From assembly GCA_965230215.1 (NCBI GenBank), contig CBDDKN010000001.1, positions 496,001 to 560,000 on the forward strand: 64,000 bases of DNA. Direction: 5' to 3'. The position numbers and the translations under genes were made by a program. This DNA comes from RFSX01 sp965230215 (GTDB lineage Bacteria > Bacteroidota > Bacteroidia > Chitinophagales > Saprospiraceae). Below the pieces are notes generated by a model. The model saw only the letters and a program-made list of their open reading frames with translations, did not search any database and had not been told where the DNA came from. Positions 54,884 to 63,851 of this stretch are shown here, in pieces. The stretch's first letter is position 1; every line of letters begins with the position of its first letter.

Positions 54884-56319
54884 TGGGTCAGTTCTTCTTC
54901 GATCTTTTCAAGCAGCCAACTCCTATTAACGATATTTTTTTCTTCTAAAATTTGTTCTTTTAATCTCAGGAGTTGTTGTTTATTGCCTTGATAATTAACC
55001 AATCGTTTCAATAAATTGGTGAAGTTTATATGTCTTTTTAATCTAGATGCTTCAAGCGATTTTTCTCTTCTTAGAAATGCAGTATAACTATCCAGTAAAG
55101 AATACAAAGGATCTATTTCTTCCAATTCATAATAAGTCGCGAGTAAGAGCACTTTCGAATTGATATTATACCATACATCATCGTAGTTCACATATCGAAG
55201 GTTTGTAATCACTTCATCATAATTTGTTTTATAGAATTCGAGGCGCGCTAGATTGAAATACAAGGCATTCTCTTGCCGTTTTTTCTCCAATAAGTTGATA
55301 TTCTTTTTTATGTAATTTTCAACCCGATCATATTCTCCAATTCTTAATCCTATTACAACATAGTTGCGAAATGAAGTTGGCGATAATCTACCGTTACTTA
55401 AGATAAATTCTTCCTGAATACCCCAATCTTGTAATTCCATGTACTGTTTGTGAAATTCAAGATCTCCGCTGTTTACCCATTTTACACAGTAACTAAAAAG
55501 AGCGGAAAATATCTCGAATTGTTCATCTACAGGAAAATTATAAATGCCTGTTTTTGCTAATTCTTTAAGTTCAAAATAGAGGTCCCTTGAATCATCTTCA
55601 GTTAATATTCTGCAGATTAGATAATATATATTAACAGGCAACGATTCCTGCAATTTGTTCTTTTCTATAAAAGACTGAATCACACTGATATCAGGATTTA
55701 TATCAAGTTTATATTGTCTGTTCCATGTAATTATATCTATGGTGTAGCGCAGTTTTTCAATGATATAGAATGAATCCAATTGCTCTGAAAGCTCATCAAA
55801 GGAGGCTTTGTTGATGAATTTTTTGATGTCCTCTTTTTTTTCATAATTGGTTTTCAGGTTCTGAAGATTTTTTTCATAAGTGTATTTCTGAAGGAAGTAG
55901 TCAGAAGATCGATCCGGCATCCGATCAAAAGCTGTAGAGGATTTGCCAATATGTTTTTCAATCAATGTATCGATCTTGCTGTCCTTGATGCCCTTGATCA
56001 TCAGATTGGATTTGAGCAGTTCATCGGACTCCATGGCTTCAATTGTTAAAAAACGCTCATATCTTTCTACAAGATCATTGCATAGTTTACGAAATTTTAT
56101 ATCTTTATACTCACCTGCAAATCCCACTGAAGTCCATATTTTTTCTTTGGACGGAACAGCATCTCCTTTTTTAATATCGTTTTCTATTATGGTATAGAGG
56201 CTCGTAATTTTTTCGTTTACATTGAAATATGGGGAATGAATGAACTTTGAAAACCTGTTCAGGGTTACTGGATTCAAAGCACTCAGAAGCTTATATATTC
56301 TGGTATTTTCAAAGCTCAT
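54880..56319 (-). CDS. Uncharacterised lineage-type helical protein
   Basis: 479 residues without signal peptide, membrane segment or known motif. The composition is AT-rich-codon-like (many Lys, Asn, Ile, Tyr, Glu) and the chain is predicted helical, with TPR-like stretches such as YFNLARLEFYKTNYDEVITNL late on. It opens SFENTRIYKLLSALNPVTLNRFSKFIHSPYFN. A leader region like FSKFIHSPYFN is one I have seen in proteins restricted to Saprospiria-type genomes, but I cannot name a family. Base composition looks lower in G+C than its neighbours, so transfer or rapid evolution is possible. Confidence 0.75.
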   Translation of the reverse strand: MSFENTRIYKLLSALNPVTLNRFSKFIHSPYFNVNEKITSLYTIIENDIKKGDAVPSKEKIWTSVGFAGEYKDIKFRKLCNDLVERYERFLTIEAMESDELLKSNLMIKGIKDSKIDTLIEKHIGKSSTAFDRMPDRSSDYFLQKYTYEKNLQNLKTNYEKKEDIKKFINKASFDELSEQLDSFYIIEKLRYTIDIITWNRQYKLDINPDISVIQSFIEKNKLQESLPVNIYYLICRILTEDDSRDLYFELKELAKTGIYNFPVDEQFEIFSALFSYCVKWVNSGDLEFHKQYMELQDWGIQEEFILSNGRLSPTSFRNYVVIGLRIGEYDRVENYIKKNINLLEKKRQENALYFNLARLEFYKTNYDEVITNLRYVNYDDVWYNINSKVLLLATYYELEEIDPLYSLLDSYTAFLRREKSLEASRLKRHINFTNLLKRLVNYQGNKQQLLRLKEQILEEKNIVNRSWLLEKIEEELTH

Positions 56320-56509
56320 AGTATAATTTTAGACTATATGTATAGGCTTATTTGTCTAGATTTTATAAAAATATAAATTCTATATATAAATAATTCCTAT
56401 GCTTAAAATAATAAAAACTAATATTTTGATTATCAGTCAATTAGCATATTGTGTCTTGCCTCAGTCTTTTTAGGTGGCCACCACAAGAACTAATTCTGTT
56501 AATTTGGAA

Positions 56510-56517
56510 TATATTTG
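56510..56517 (+). promoter_or_regulatory. Candidate Bacteroidota -7 box (TATATTTG)
   Basis: TAnnTTTG match 24 bases before the GTG start of the dockerin-like gene; the 221-base AT-rich gap holds no other feature and no strong -33 element. Confidence 0.45.
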
Positions 56518-56540
56518 TATAACCAAAACTTAGATCAGGC

Positions 56541-58991
56541 GTGATTCGAAAATTACTGGCCTTTTCATTACTTCTATGCAGCCTGGGATTGAACGCACAA
56601 CTCAACCCTAAGGATATCTATGTTAACGGCAAAGAGAATACCGCGGTTAGCTTTGACATCATTTCTTTAGGCGTTGGCAATCCATCTGTAGTTGTATTCC
56701 CTGAAAATTATGATACGCTTAGTTTCGACCCTCTAGGGGCTGGTGTATATGAATTCACCTTCGTTCCTGAAACGGGTTATATGGGAGATGCACACCTGAC
56801 CATAGAATATTTTGAGCCGTCCGGTATTCCTGGTTTTTATATACCCAACTATACGACCCTTCATTATCGTGTTGAATCATCCAAGATGGATTGCGATGCC
56901 GATTATGAATTGATGGATGATTCATCTACTGTAGAGTTTGATGTGCTCAATAATGACGCTACAACGGATGGCCAGATTACCTTGGGCCGCATTGCACTGG
57001 TTGAAGGAGGTTCAGCATCGATAGTCAATGATAAAATAGCCTTTACGGCTGATGGCAGTATGGATTATGGCTATGTCAGATATTTCACGGCTGATGATAC
57101 TGACAATATCGAATCCGCTTCCCTATACATTACTTTTGAAGATGATCAATTGACCGATGCAAGAGATGTATATGTCAACAAACTGGGCCAAATAGATTTG
57201 TACTTAAACAGTCTAAACTATTCGGTAAGCATTGCCCCCAATAATGGAACAGTCTCACAGGATGGGCATGTATGGACCTATGATCCTTATAACGGATTTA
57301 CAGGAACAGAGCAGATCGTTTTTACATCACCAGCCGGAGGCACAGTCACATATAACATCCAGGTGCTCAACAAAACAGATAACCGATCATTTGTAAGAGA
57401 TGATCAGTTTTTCCTTGTCACCGATGGCACTATCGACTTTAATGTGTTTGATAACGATTACCGAAGTGATTTTAATATTATAGATTACTCTTCGGAATTG
57501 ACATACAATGGCAATGGCAGCTTTAGCTATTCAGCGCCTTCTGGCTTCACTGGAGACCAGGTATTCTATTATAAGATATTTGCCAACTATCAATTCCATA
57601 CCGGTAATATAGTAGTGCATGTAGATGACTTTGCGCCAAGCGATGATTACAGCTATGATTTTACAATTCTGAACAATCATGACCTGGTAATCAATCATGA
57701 AGCACCAATTACTGAATATTTTTTCACTGATATAATCAATCCTTCCAATGGTTCAATTACGATTCTTGATGCCAATGGCATCGAGATATTGGAATGTGAA
57801 ACCATAACTGGTGAGAATACCATTATTTATTCGCCTAATACGGATTTCAGTGGAGGTGATGCATTCACGGTAGAGTACTGCACTACAAGCGGTATTTGTG
57901 AGAATATAGAAATTCATGTTGATGTATTAAGCTCCAATTATGAAGACTGTCTGTGCTTAACGGATTGTGTTTATGAAGGGGACATCAATCAAGACGGTGT
58001 TGTCAATCACAAAGATGTTTTGGCGCTTGCTGTTAACTTGGGTGAAGGTGGTGCTGAACGTACCAATGACTTTGACCTTTTCTGGACAGGACAGTACAGC
58101 GATAATTGGGGATACGAGCAAGAGAATACTGACTTGGACCTTAATGCCACAGATACTGATGGTAATGGATATATAGATATTGAAGACTTTTCGGCAATCG
58201 AGAATAATTATACAGGTCTTCACAATTTTGTGCCTAACGAAGTTGGCACATTGAGTACGGTTCCAATCAGTTTTGTGCCACAGTCCACCGAAGTAGATTC
58301 CGGGGAGTGGTTGTTTATAGATATTTATGCAGGCACAGTTTCCAATCCGGCATTGGATTTCTATGGTCTGGGCTTCACATTCAACATCGACGCGGATATA
58401 ATGGATTCATCTTCGGTCACATTCACTCTGGCTAATGATAACTGGCTGTCTTATAACGCACCACTTTATGAGCTTACTGAAGTACCTTTTGATGGACAGA
58501 TTGATATCGCCGTATCCAGAATCAATAACATATCCACTGATGGTATTGGTATCATTGGCACATTGGGCTTTATTGTTGAAGATGAAGTTGATGGGTTCAA
58601 AGAATCTGGATTGGCAGATTTCATCACGAGCACCATGAAGATGCACGATATTGTATCTGTCAATGCGCTAGGGGAATTCAGAAGGCATCCTGATCAGGAG
58701 GTTGACTTCAAAATCCGCATCAATGATAACAAAGAAGCGAATACTATTGACCTGGCCAAGCATGTCAGATTGTATCCAAATCCAACGCGCAATATTGTCA
58801 ATATAGAATCTGACAGATACACCATAGAACGCATTCAATTATTTGATGCCATGGGTAGATTGGCTATAGATCAGCGCAATGATAGCTTCAGAGCACAACT
58901 GGATCTCTCAGCATTGAATCAAGGTGTATACTTTGCCAGAATCATTTCTGATGATGCCAGTCACACCATCAAAGTACAGAAGATAGACTAA
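56541..58991 (+). CDS. T9SS-exported multidomain protein with dockerin-like calcium motifs
   Basis: 816 residues, GTG start at 56541 (no ATG nearby) leading to signal peptide MIRKLLAFSLLLCSLGLNAQ. The N-terminal 460 residues are three or four beta-sandwich or cadherin-like units with strings such as YDPYNGFTGTEQIVFTSPAG and SYSAPSGFTGDQVFYYKI. Then come two EF-type calcium loops: D481-INQDGVVNHKD492 and D538-TDGNGYIDIED549, separated by about 45 residues, as in dockerin-like modules. A cohesin-like region of about 120 residues follows (from VPISFVPQSTEVDSGEW). A T9SS sorting domain (LYPNPTRNIVNI to KVQKID) closes the chain. Probably a surface or extracellular protein; partner unknown. Confidence 0.83.
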   Translation: MIRKLLAFSLLLCSLGLNAQLNPKDIYVNGKENTAVSFDIISLGVGNPSVVVFPENYDTLSFDPLGAGVYEFTFVPETGYMGDAHLTIEYFEPSGIPGFYIPNYTTLHYRVESSKMDCDADYELMDDSSTVEFDVLNNDATTDGQITLGRIALVEGGSASIVNDKIAFTADGSMDYGYVRYFTADDTDNIESASLYITFEDDQLTDARDVYVNKLGQIDLYLNSLNYSVSIAPNNGTVSQDGHVWTYDPYNGFTGTEQIVFTSPAGGTVTYNIQVLNKTDNRSFVRDDQFFLVTDGTIDFNVFDNDYRSDFNIIDYSSELTYNGNGSFSYSAPSGFTGDQVFYYKIFANYQFHTGNIVVHVDDFAPSDDYSYDFTILNNHDLVINHEAPITEYFFTDIINPSNGSITILDANGIEILECETITGENTIIYSPNTDFSGGDAFTVEYCTTSGICENIEIHVDVLSSNYEDCLCLTDCVYEGDINQDGVVNHKDVLALAVNLGEGGAERTNDFDLFWTGQYSDNWGYEQENTDLDLNATDTDGNGYIDIEDFSAIENNYTGLHNFVPNEVGTLSTVPISFVPQSTEVDSGEWLFIDIYAGTVSNPALDFYGLGFTFNIDADIMDSSSVTFTLANDNWLSYNAPLYELTEVPFDGQIDIAVSRINNISTDGIGIIGTLGFIVEDEVDGFKESGLADFITSTMKMHDIVSVNALGEFRRHPDQEVDFKIRINDNKEANTIDLAKHVRLYPNPTRNIVNIESDRYTIERIQLFDAMGRLAIDQRNDSFRAQLDLSALNQGVYFARIISDDASHTIKVQKID

Positions 58992-58996
58992 TTACT

Positions 58997-59839
58997 TCAC
59001 TTGTATCTATCAAGGATTGATACGACTTGCCCGCTGTAAGATATACCGAATAGGTTAAGGTGTACGAGCAGGTAGTATAGCTGAAATAGTTTAACTCTGT
59101 CTTGCCATCCTTCTTTAAGAGCTGCTATTTCATTATAAGCATCAAATATTGATTCAGGATAACCTCCGAACAATCGCATCATAGCGAGATCCATTTCCCG
59201 ATGACCATAGCTGATACTGGGGTCAATCAAGTATGTTTTTTCTTCCTGATCGATCAAGTGATTGCCTGACCAGAGATCACCGTGGATTAAGCATGGCATT
59301 TCTGAAGGCACTTCTCTACACCGTTCATACATATACGCATAGCCATCTGGACTAGGAAGCAATTGCTTGTTATAAGCCATTTCAAGCTGAGGGCATAGCC
59401 TGGAATCCCAATAGTAATCAGCAAAATCATCATACCATTTATTGGCTTGAGGGAGACTGCCAATGCAGTTGTCCTCATTCAGTCCGTATTGGTCATGAGT
59501 AATGGAATGCAGCTTAGTTAGCAGGTCAACAAAGCCTTCAATAGACCTGGCAGTCCAGCCTTTGGAGTTGGGAATGTAATCAAGTATAAGAAGGGTATAG
59601 TCCTCTTGCTCATAAAGCTTGATAAGTCCGGGACAGCTTATGCCCTGATTGTTAAACAGTTGCAAGGCTTTGGCCTCACTTCTAAGTATGGCTTGATGGC
59701 CCGGTGAGTCGTTGAATTTTACAAAGAACTTACCATCCCGAATTGATGCCAGATAGGATGCATTGATGTCACCGCCAGACACAGGTGACATGTCAATTAC
59801 ATCTAAACCCAATGCTGCCGATATGTAATCACGGAGCAT
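58997..59839 (-). CDS. Fructosamine/ketosamine kinase-family phosphotransferase
   Basis: 280 residues with an aminoglycoside-phosphotransferase-like fold: FFVKFNDSPG (lysine of ATP site), HGDLWSGN (186-193; catalytic Asp188) and LIDPSISYGHREMD (Asp206). This arrangement is typical of FN3K-type kinases, which phosphorylate fructosamine or ribulosamine on glycated proteins and so trigger deglycation. Upstream distance to the response-regulator gene is 15 bases on the same strand, so they may share a transcript. Confidence 0.9.
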   Translation of the reverse strand: MLRDYISAALGLDVIDMSPVSGGDINASYLASIRDGKFFVKFNDSPGHQAILRSEAKALQLFNNQGISCPGLIKLYEQEDYTLLILDYIPNSKGWTARSIEGFVDLLTKLHSITHDQYGLNEDNCIGSLPQANKWYDDFADYYWDSRLCPQLEMAYNKQLLPSPDGYAYMYERCREVPSEMPCLIHGDLWSGNHLIDQEEKTYLIDPSISYGHREMDLAMMRLFGGYPESIFDAYNEIAALKEGWQDRVKLFQLYYLLVHLNLFGISYSGQVVSILDRYK

Positions 59840-59854
59840 ATTTGCTTTCCTGAT

Positions 59855-60565
59855 CTAGAGCTTATTGCTTTCTACGATGGCTATCAGGTCTTCCTTATAG
59901 TTCTTACCTATAGGGATATGCTTGGACTGTCCAGATTCTGTGATCTCAATAGCATTACCCACAACAGCTTTGATCTTATCGATATTGACGATGTAAGACC
60001 TGTGAACCCGCATAAATAAGTTCGAAGGCAATTTGCTTTCCAGACTCTTCATGGTTTGAAGTGCAATCACCCGTCCAGTCTCCTTCTTGATGATCACATA
60101 ATCTTTAAGACCTTCGATATACAGTATCTCATTGAAGTGAATCTTGATCAGCTTCTTGTCCGCTTTTACGAAGAAGAAGTCGTCAGCATTGCCATTGTTG
60201 TTGCTCTTGGTTTCCTGACTTTCTTTGTATTTGTTGACTGCCTTAAGGAATCTGTCAAATGCAATGGGCTTAACAAGATAGTCAAGCGCATCCAACTCAA
60301 AACCATCCACAGCGAATTCGGTGTAAGCTGTTGTAAAAACAAACTTAGGTGGAGACGGTAATGACTTGATCAGTTCAATGCCTGTCATCTGTGGCATTTG
60401 TATGTCGAGGAATACCAGGTCAACTTCTTCCTTTTGGATGATCTCATTGGCATCGATGGCGTTGTCACAACGCGCTATCAATTCGAGGTCAGGAATACGT
60501 TCAACGTAAGTTTCCAATATGTCTAATGCAAGTGGTTCGTCATCTATAATTAGCGTGCGTATCAT
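59855..60565 (-). CDS. LytTR-family response regulator
   Basis: 236-residue regulator. Receiver domain with Asp9 and phosphoacceptor Asp54 (VFLDIQMP), Lys98 region (DALDYLVKP), and a C-terminal LytTR DNA-binding domain (about 130-232; FVKADKKLIKIHFNEILYIEG, RVHRSYIVNIDKI). Pairs with the histidine kinase one base upstream. LytTR regulators in Bacteroidota are often linked to surface polysaccharide or motility genes; target promoters are not known here. Confidence 0.95.
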   Translation of the reverse strand: MIRTLIIDDEPLALDILETYVERIPDLELIARCDNAIDANEIIQKEEVDLVFLDIQMPQMTGIELIKSLPSPPKFVFTTAYTEFAVDGFELDALDYLVKPIAFDRFLKAVNKYKESQETKSNNNGNADDFFFVKADKKLIKIHFNEILYIEGLKDYVIIKKETGRVIALQTMKSLESKLPSNLFMRVHRSYIVNIDKIKAVVGNAIEITESGQSKHIPIGKNYKEDLIAIVESNKL

Positions 60566-60566
60566 T

Positions 60567-61616
60567 TTAAATCAGATTTATATTTAAAAATACTTTAAAA
60601 GAGTGTGGTTTTTCAACGATCTGTAAATTGTGTTTATTAGGATAGATCAGTTTGAGTCTGCGTTTCACATTCTCAAGACCGATGCCTCCAGATTTCTTTT
60701 CTTGCTTCGGTTTGGGTATTGAAGGTGGCTTGGAGTTTTCTATGGTCAATTCGATTTGGTCATCTTTGAGATTGAGGTCAATATTGACAAAGCCACTTTT
60801 TATTTGATTATCCAGGCCATGCTTGAAACTGTTTTCCAAAAAGGGAATGAACATCAATGGCGCGATCTTCTTTTCAGTAAGCTCTCCACGTAGATTAAAT
60901 TGGATATCAAACCGATCTCCCTGTCTCAGTTTTTCAAGCTCCAAGTAGTTTTTGACATAGTTAATCTCCTTTTCTAATTGTACCATTTTCTCATTGCTCT
61001 CATACAGCATGTACCGCATCATTTCAGAAAGACGCAACACTATCTCGGGGGCTAAGTCCGATTTCTTAAGCGTTAATGCATAGAGATTATTCAAGGTGTT
61101 GAAAAAGAAATGGGGGTTGATCTGAGATTTCAGGAATTTCAATTCCGACTGCAGGTTCTGACTCTGCAGAGCTATCTTCTCATTCTGGTGAATCAACCAA
61201 TCCGTTAATATCTTGTATAGAGTTGAGGCCAAACCTACGAACAGGTTGATCAGGGTAATGATTTCTTTGTTGTTCAGGATATACTCAGCATCCTCAGGTA
61301 CACTCTTAAATATCATGAGGAGCGCAAAAACATGGATGGGACTGAGTAGCGCTACAAATATGAAGAGGGACACCAGATAGATAATTGGCTTCTTCTTTTG
61401 TAGATAGACCGGTATCAGGTACAGGATGTTGACATAGACTATAATTATATAGAAACTAAGGTCAATAAGATGCCTGACCATGATGAACCAAGTCGGGTAA
61501 TCCCATTTGTCGATCAAAACAAGGAAAAAGTACAGGAGCATCCAGAAACTGAAGTGCAGAAAACCCTTGGACTTAACGAGGTCCTTATTGATATTCTTGA
61601 AGTCTACCCAATTCAC
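60567..61616 (-). CDS. LytS-type sensor histidine kinase
   Basis: 349-residue membrane sensor with four predicted transmembrane segments (about 20-145) and no obvious ligand domain. The dimerisation/phosphoacceptor His169 lies in QINPHFFFNTLNN, the signature of the LytS/YehU His_kinase family. A shortened ATPase domain shows ENSFKHGLDN (N box) and GGIGLENVKRRL (G box). The stop is 1 base from the response-regulator start, making a two-gene unit. The signal sensed is unknown. Confidence 0.94.
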   Translation of the reverse strand: MNWVDFKNINKDLVKSKGFLHFSFWMLLYFFLVLIDKWDYPTWFIMVRHLIDLSFYIIIVYVNILYLIPVYLQKKKPIIYLVSLFIFVALLSPIHVFALLMIFKSVPEDAEYILNNKEIITLINLFVGLASTLYKILTDWLIHQNEKIALQSQNLQSELKFLKSQINPHFFFNTLNNLYALTLKKSDLAPEIVLRLSEMMRYMLYESNEKMVQLEKEINYVKNYLELEKLRQGDRFDIQFNLRGELTEKKIAPLMFIPFLENSFKHGLDNQIKSGFVNIDLNLKDDQIELTIENSKPPSIPKPKQEKKSGGIGLENVKRRLKLIYPNKHNLQIVEKPHSFKVFLNINLI

Positions 61617-61737
61617 CGTTTAAAGTTAATATTTATTCAATCACAAGTGTCGCGCCTTTAGACCAATCCAAGGGGCTTATAGACATGCATACTGGTTTGA
61701 TGTTTTAACACTTGAACTATAATTGTGAATATTGGTT

Positions 61738-61745
61738 TATTTTTG
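61738..61745 (+). promoter_or_regulatory. Candidate -7 box (TATTTTTG) for folE
   Basis: Matches TAnnTTTG 29 bases upstream of the folE ATG; a TTG at 61712-61714 is about 23 bases upstream, near the -33 distance. Confidence 0.45.
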
Positions 61746-61774
61746 GTAGCGTACCCATTAACGAATACTGATAA

Positions 61775-62362
61775 ATGGCCTATAACAGAAAGGATTCTTA
61801 CGACGACAAAACAACTGATGAAATAAGAGCACACTACAGCTCTATTATCACTGCAATTGGAGAGGATGTAGAACGTGAAGGCCTTGTAAAAACGCCAGAA
61901 CGTGCATCCAAAGCCATGCAGTTCCTGACACAGGGATATAATATGGATGCTGCTGAGATACTGAGATCAGCAATGTTCAAGGAAGAAACTTCCAACATGG
62001 TTTTGGTCAAGGATATCGAATTGTATTCCCTATGTGAACACCATATTCTTCCGTTTTATGGAAAAGTACACGTGGCCTATATTCCAAATGGATACATCGT
62101 TGGGTTAAGTAAGATTCCCAGAGTTGTAGATGTTTTTGCACGTCGATTACAGGTGCAGGAGCGTCTTACAAGTCAGGTGCTCAATGCGATTCAAGACGCT
62201 ATCAACCCGCTTGGAGTTGCGGTTGTTGTCGAGGCTGCGCACATGTGTATGATGATGCGCGGTGTTGAAAAACAAAATTCCATGACCACCACTTCTGCAT
62301 TTACAGGTGTGTTTAAAGAGATGGAAACGCGCAGTGAATTTTTGAGGCTTATCGGGCATTAA
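61775..62362 (+). CDS. folE: GTP cyclohydrolase I
   Basis: 195-residue enzyme that opens GTP to dihydroneopterin triphosphate for folate or queuosine synthesis. Zinc ligands are Cys87, His90 (YSLCEHHILP) and Cys158 (EAAHMCMMMRG). The GLSKIPRVVDVFARRLQVQERLT stretch (110-132) and MTTTSAFTGVF box are intact. Together with FolD and the queuosine transporter in this window it belongs to pterin/queuosine supply, though not in one operon. Start ATG 61775. Confidence 0.97.
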   Translation: MAYNRKDSYDDKTTDEIRAHYSSIITAIGEDVEREGLVKTPERASKAMQFLTQGYNMDAAEILRSAMFKEETSNMVLVKDIELYSLCEHHILPFYGKVHVAYIPNGYIVGLSKIPRVVDVFARRLQVQERLTSQVLNAIQDAINPLGVAVVVEAAHMCMMMRGVEKQNSMTTTSAFTGVFKEMETRSEFLRLIGH

Positions 62363-62405
62363 TTTTTACCTTTACGGTTTTATTCAGATTACAAAAAATT
62401 GCAAT

Positions 62406-63281
62406 ATGTCAGTTTTGATGTTTCCGGGACAGGGCTCCCAGGCAGTTGGTATGGGAAAGGCATTGTATGATAGCAATGCAGATGCTAAGGCTTATTTTGA
62501 TAAAGCTGATGAGATACTTGGGTTTTCGCTTTCAAAAACAATGTTTGAAGGTACAGATGAAGATCTCAAAAAGACGAGTGTAACCCAACCTGCTGTATTT
62601 CTGAACGCATTTGCACACTATGTCGTCAATGCGGATAAAGTTGAATTGTCTGCTGTTGCAGGGCATTCATTAGGTGAGTTTACCGCTCTTGTAGCTAACG
62701 GCGCATTGAGTTTTGAAGATGGTTTGAAGCTTGTATCGCAAAGAGCTATGGCCATGCAGGATGCTTGCGACACCAACAAAGGTACAATGGCCGCTATTCT
62801 TGGTCTTGAAGATGCTATGGTAGAGCAATTGTGCGCCGATGTGAATGGAACTGTTGTCGCAGCGAACTACAATTGTCCAGGGCAATTGGTCGTTTCAGGT
62901 GAAGTAGCTGGCATAGAAGAGCTTGTTGAAAAAGCCAAAGAAAATGGTGCACGCAGGGCCCTTGTTTTACCAGTAGATGGTGCATTCCATTCACCTTTAA
63001 TGATGCCAGCGCAAGAGAAACTTGAAACCGCAATACGTAATACTACGTTTAATATACCAAATGCTCCTGTGTATCAGAATGTGAGTGCTGCGGCAGAATC
63101 AGATCCTGAGACCATTAAGAACAATCTTGTGAAGCAACTTACAAGTTCTGTTAGATGGACACAATCGATGAAGGCTATGGCTGAAGATGGGCACAAGCAT
63201 TATGTAGAGTTTGGAGCCAAGGTCTTGAGCGGTTTTATTCGCAGATATGACAGAGCACTTGAAATTGAACAGTATTTATAG
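62406..63281 (+). CDS. fabD: Malonyl-CoA:ACP transacylase FabD
   Basis: 291-residue enzyme that loads malonate onto acyl carrier protein for fatty-acid synthesis. MFPGQGSQAVGMG (5-17) forms the oxyanion strand, Ser88 in AGHSLGEFTAL is the nucleophile, and the His of DGAFHSPLM (about 190-198) is the partner. Its length and single-domain form match bacterial FabD. The following YqgE gene is 3 bases away. Confidence 0.95.
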   Translation: MSVLMFPGQGSQAVGMGKALYDSNADAKAYFDKADEILGFSLSKTMFEGTDEDLKKTSVTQPAVFLNAFAHYVVNADKVELSAVAGHSLGEFTALVANGALSFEDGLKLVSQRAMAMQDACDTNKGTMAAILGLEDAMVEQLCADVNGTVVAANYNCPGQLVVSGEVAGIEELVEKAKENGARRALVLPVDGAFHSPLMMPAQEKLETAIRNTTFNIPNAPVYQNVSAAAESDPETIKNNLVKQLTSSVRWTQSMKAMAEDGHKHYVEFGAKVLSGFIRRYDRALEIEQYL

Positions 63282-63284
63282 AAT

Positions 63285-63851
63285 ATGGCAAAAAAGAATA
63301 AAATAGAATCCGGAGATATCCTCATAGCTGAACCATTTATGATGGACAGCAATTTCAAGCGCAGCGTGATCTGTATTACTGATCATACAAGTGAAGAGGG
63401 TACGGTAGGTTTTATTCTTAACAAACGCATGAATATAAAGCTGGACGAGCTTGTCCCCGATATAAAGACAGAGGAGAAATTTAGTGTTTATTTTGGTGGT
63501 CCCGTTGCTACGGATACCATTCACTATATTCATAATGTTGGAGAATTGCTCGAAGACAGCATCAAGGTTTCCAGAGGTATATATTGGGGCGGGGACTTCG
63601 AAAAGCTAAAGTTTCTGATCAATCAGGAGCTCATCAAGCCCAAGAACATAAGGTTCTACCTGGGCTATAGTGGATGGAGTGCCGGTCAATTAGAAGAAGA
63701 ATTAAAAACTGGAAGTTGGGTAAAATCCGAGGTTGATCCCAATTACGTTTTCAAATCCATATCATCTATGCTGTGGAAGCAGACCTTGGCCAACAAGGGA
63801 GATCGCTTTTCTGTGATAGCTCAAATGCCCAACTCGATAAGCCTTAATTAA
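63285..63851 (+). CDS. YqgE/AlgH family protein
   Basis: 188-residue cytoplasmic protein of the UPF0301 (YqgE/AlgH) family, opening SGDILIAEPFMMDSNFKRSV then GTVGFILNKRMN and YFGGPVATDTIHYIH, followed by FYLGYSGWSAGQLEEEL. AlgH was linked to alginate regulation in Pseudomonas, but the biochemical role is not settled. Stop TAA runs directly into the TTG of the next gene. Confidence 0.92.
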   Translation: MAKKNKIESGDILIAEPFMMDSNFKRSVICITDHTSEEGTVGFILNKRMNIKLDELVPDIKTEEKFSVYFGGPVATDTIHYIHNVGELLEDSIKVSRGIYWGGDFEKLKFLINQELIKPKNIRFYLGYSGWSAGQLEEELKTGSWVKSEVDPNYVFKSISSMLWKQTLANKGDRFSVIAQMPNSISLN

